NCBI GenBank assembly: GCA_913061415.1
Contig: CAJXUD010000012.1
Span: 53,858 to 117,857, forward strand
Reading direction: 5' to 3'
DNA from: an uncultured Oleispira sp.
Lineage (GTDB): Bacteria > Pseudomonadota > Gammaproteobacteria > Pseudomonadales > Oceanobacteraceae
Length of the DNA stretch: 64,000 bases
Below are positions 63,576 through 64,000 of this stretch, piece after piece (within the stretch, counting starts at the first letter, position 1; every line of letters starts with the position of its first letter). The notes under the pieces were generated by a model, which made no database searches, was not told the origin of the DNA, and saw only the letters and a program-made list of their open reading frames with translations. A program made the translations under genes and the position numbers.

Positions 63576-64000
63576 TTTTGAACTCTGGCGGTGGTGTTGT
63601 ATTTTTATTATGAGACCTTCGTTTTACATCAAAGATCTTTACCAATATCTATTGAACAACGGCAGGAAAAAAAGAAAAGATATTTATGAGTTATTAATAC
63701 GGTAGTACTCCAATTAAATCGAATGGAGGAATCTATTGGTCTATATCAATACAATAGGTAAAACCAATTAGTTACAAAGCTGAACATTTGTACTGGTTAT
63801 AAAGCGTTGTTTCTATTAATTTTTTAAAAGCTCTAGTTGTGATTATGAATTTCAAACCGACCGTTTCATCAACATTATTTGCACTATATCGACGCACTGA
63901 ATGATTGCCTTACGGCGTGACTTTGGATGAACGTGCTGGGTTTGGTGGGTGTTTGGGTAGTTTTTTTAGTCTGTGATAAAAAGATAAGAGATGGGATATG
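63576..64000. other. Upstream region of the FilA-like operon, no gene seen
   Basis: An AT-rich stretch without a convincing gene on either strand. The first 150 bp should carry the operon promoter. Around 63910-63960 there is a GC-richer patch that I cannot assign; it may be the start of something outside the window. Confidence 0.5.

Noticed and set aside
63361..63705. Plus-strand frame over the start of the exported protein gene
   Set aside because: It is antisense to the signal peptide region of a well-supported minus-strand gene.

Overview
The window looks like core chromosome from a marine gammaproteobacterium of the Oceanospirillales/Pseudomonadales group (Oleispira, Thalassolituus and Bermanella are the kind of relatives I have in mind). 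This is inferred from protein style and gene order: trpS-scpA-scpB-rluB, rnm/yciO/yciB/yciI, prmB-aroC, a Pseudomonas-type bioFHCD run, MksBEF condensin and the long (about 530 residue) isocitrate lyase. Base composition is moderately AT-rich. I see no tRNA, rRNA, CRISPR array, insertion sequence, integrase or prophage gene.

Layout. 1-6 kb: a partial unknown gene, a membrane-anchored thioredoxin-fold oxidoreductase, a DUF3127 protein with an SSB-like tail, then the minus-strand run trpS-scpA-scpB-rluB ending in a clear terminator. 6-14 kb: yciO, sstT and rnm (minus), then yciB, yciI, a YgiM-like SH3 protein, a periplasmic cyclophilin with a likely structured leader, and mnmC (plus). 13.8-18.7 kb: small genes including a YheU protein, an MFS permease, aroC and prmB. 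18.7-22.6 kb: an AT-rich pocket with an HpaA-like lipoprotein, then a patatin phospholipase and a DUF4892 protein. 22.6-31 kb: a zinc-ribbon protein, the DTW tRNA-modifying enzyme, a DUF885 lipoprotein, RNase II, an exported beta-rich protein with an unknown partner, and DUF3422. 31.4-37.5 kb: the mksF-mksE-mksB condensin operon without mksG. 37.8-46.1 kb: an orphan 7TMR-DISM histidine kinase, a sulfotransferase, methyltransferases, a MATE exporter and a NorE/NorF-like pair. 46.3-51.8 kb: a candidate small RNA, and the biotin genes bioA (minus) and bioF-bioH-bioC-bioD (plus) around a BirA-like operator. 52-57 kb: a double cNMP-binding/rhodanese protein, hemerythrin, 2-Cys peroxiredoxin, a TonB-like protein and aceA. 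57-63.6 kb: a DUF6091 solute-binding-like protein and a four-gene operon of exported DUF6160/FilA-like proteins.

The most unusual unit is the four-gene operon at 58577-63575. All four products carry a Sec signal peptide followed at once by the same short motif (Leu, acidic residue, Leu, then Gly-Gln/Glu), which resembles the leader motif of C39-peptidase substrates. They also have paired-cysteine microloops, and the largest has internal repeats. Other points of interest are two condensins whose KITE subunits (ScpB and MksE) both have long acidic tails, a DUF3127 protein ending like SSB, a hairpin that would hide the cyclophilin ribosome-binding site, a BirA operator over the bioF -35 box, a candidate sRNA beside bioA, a trinucleotide tract abutting the DUF6091 start codon, and several 15-bp tandem duplications.
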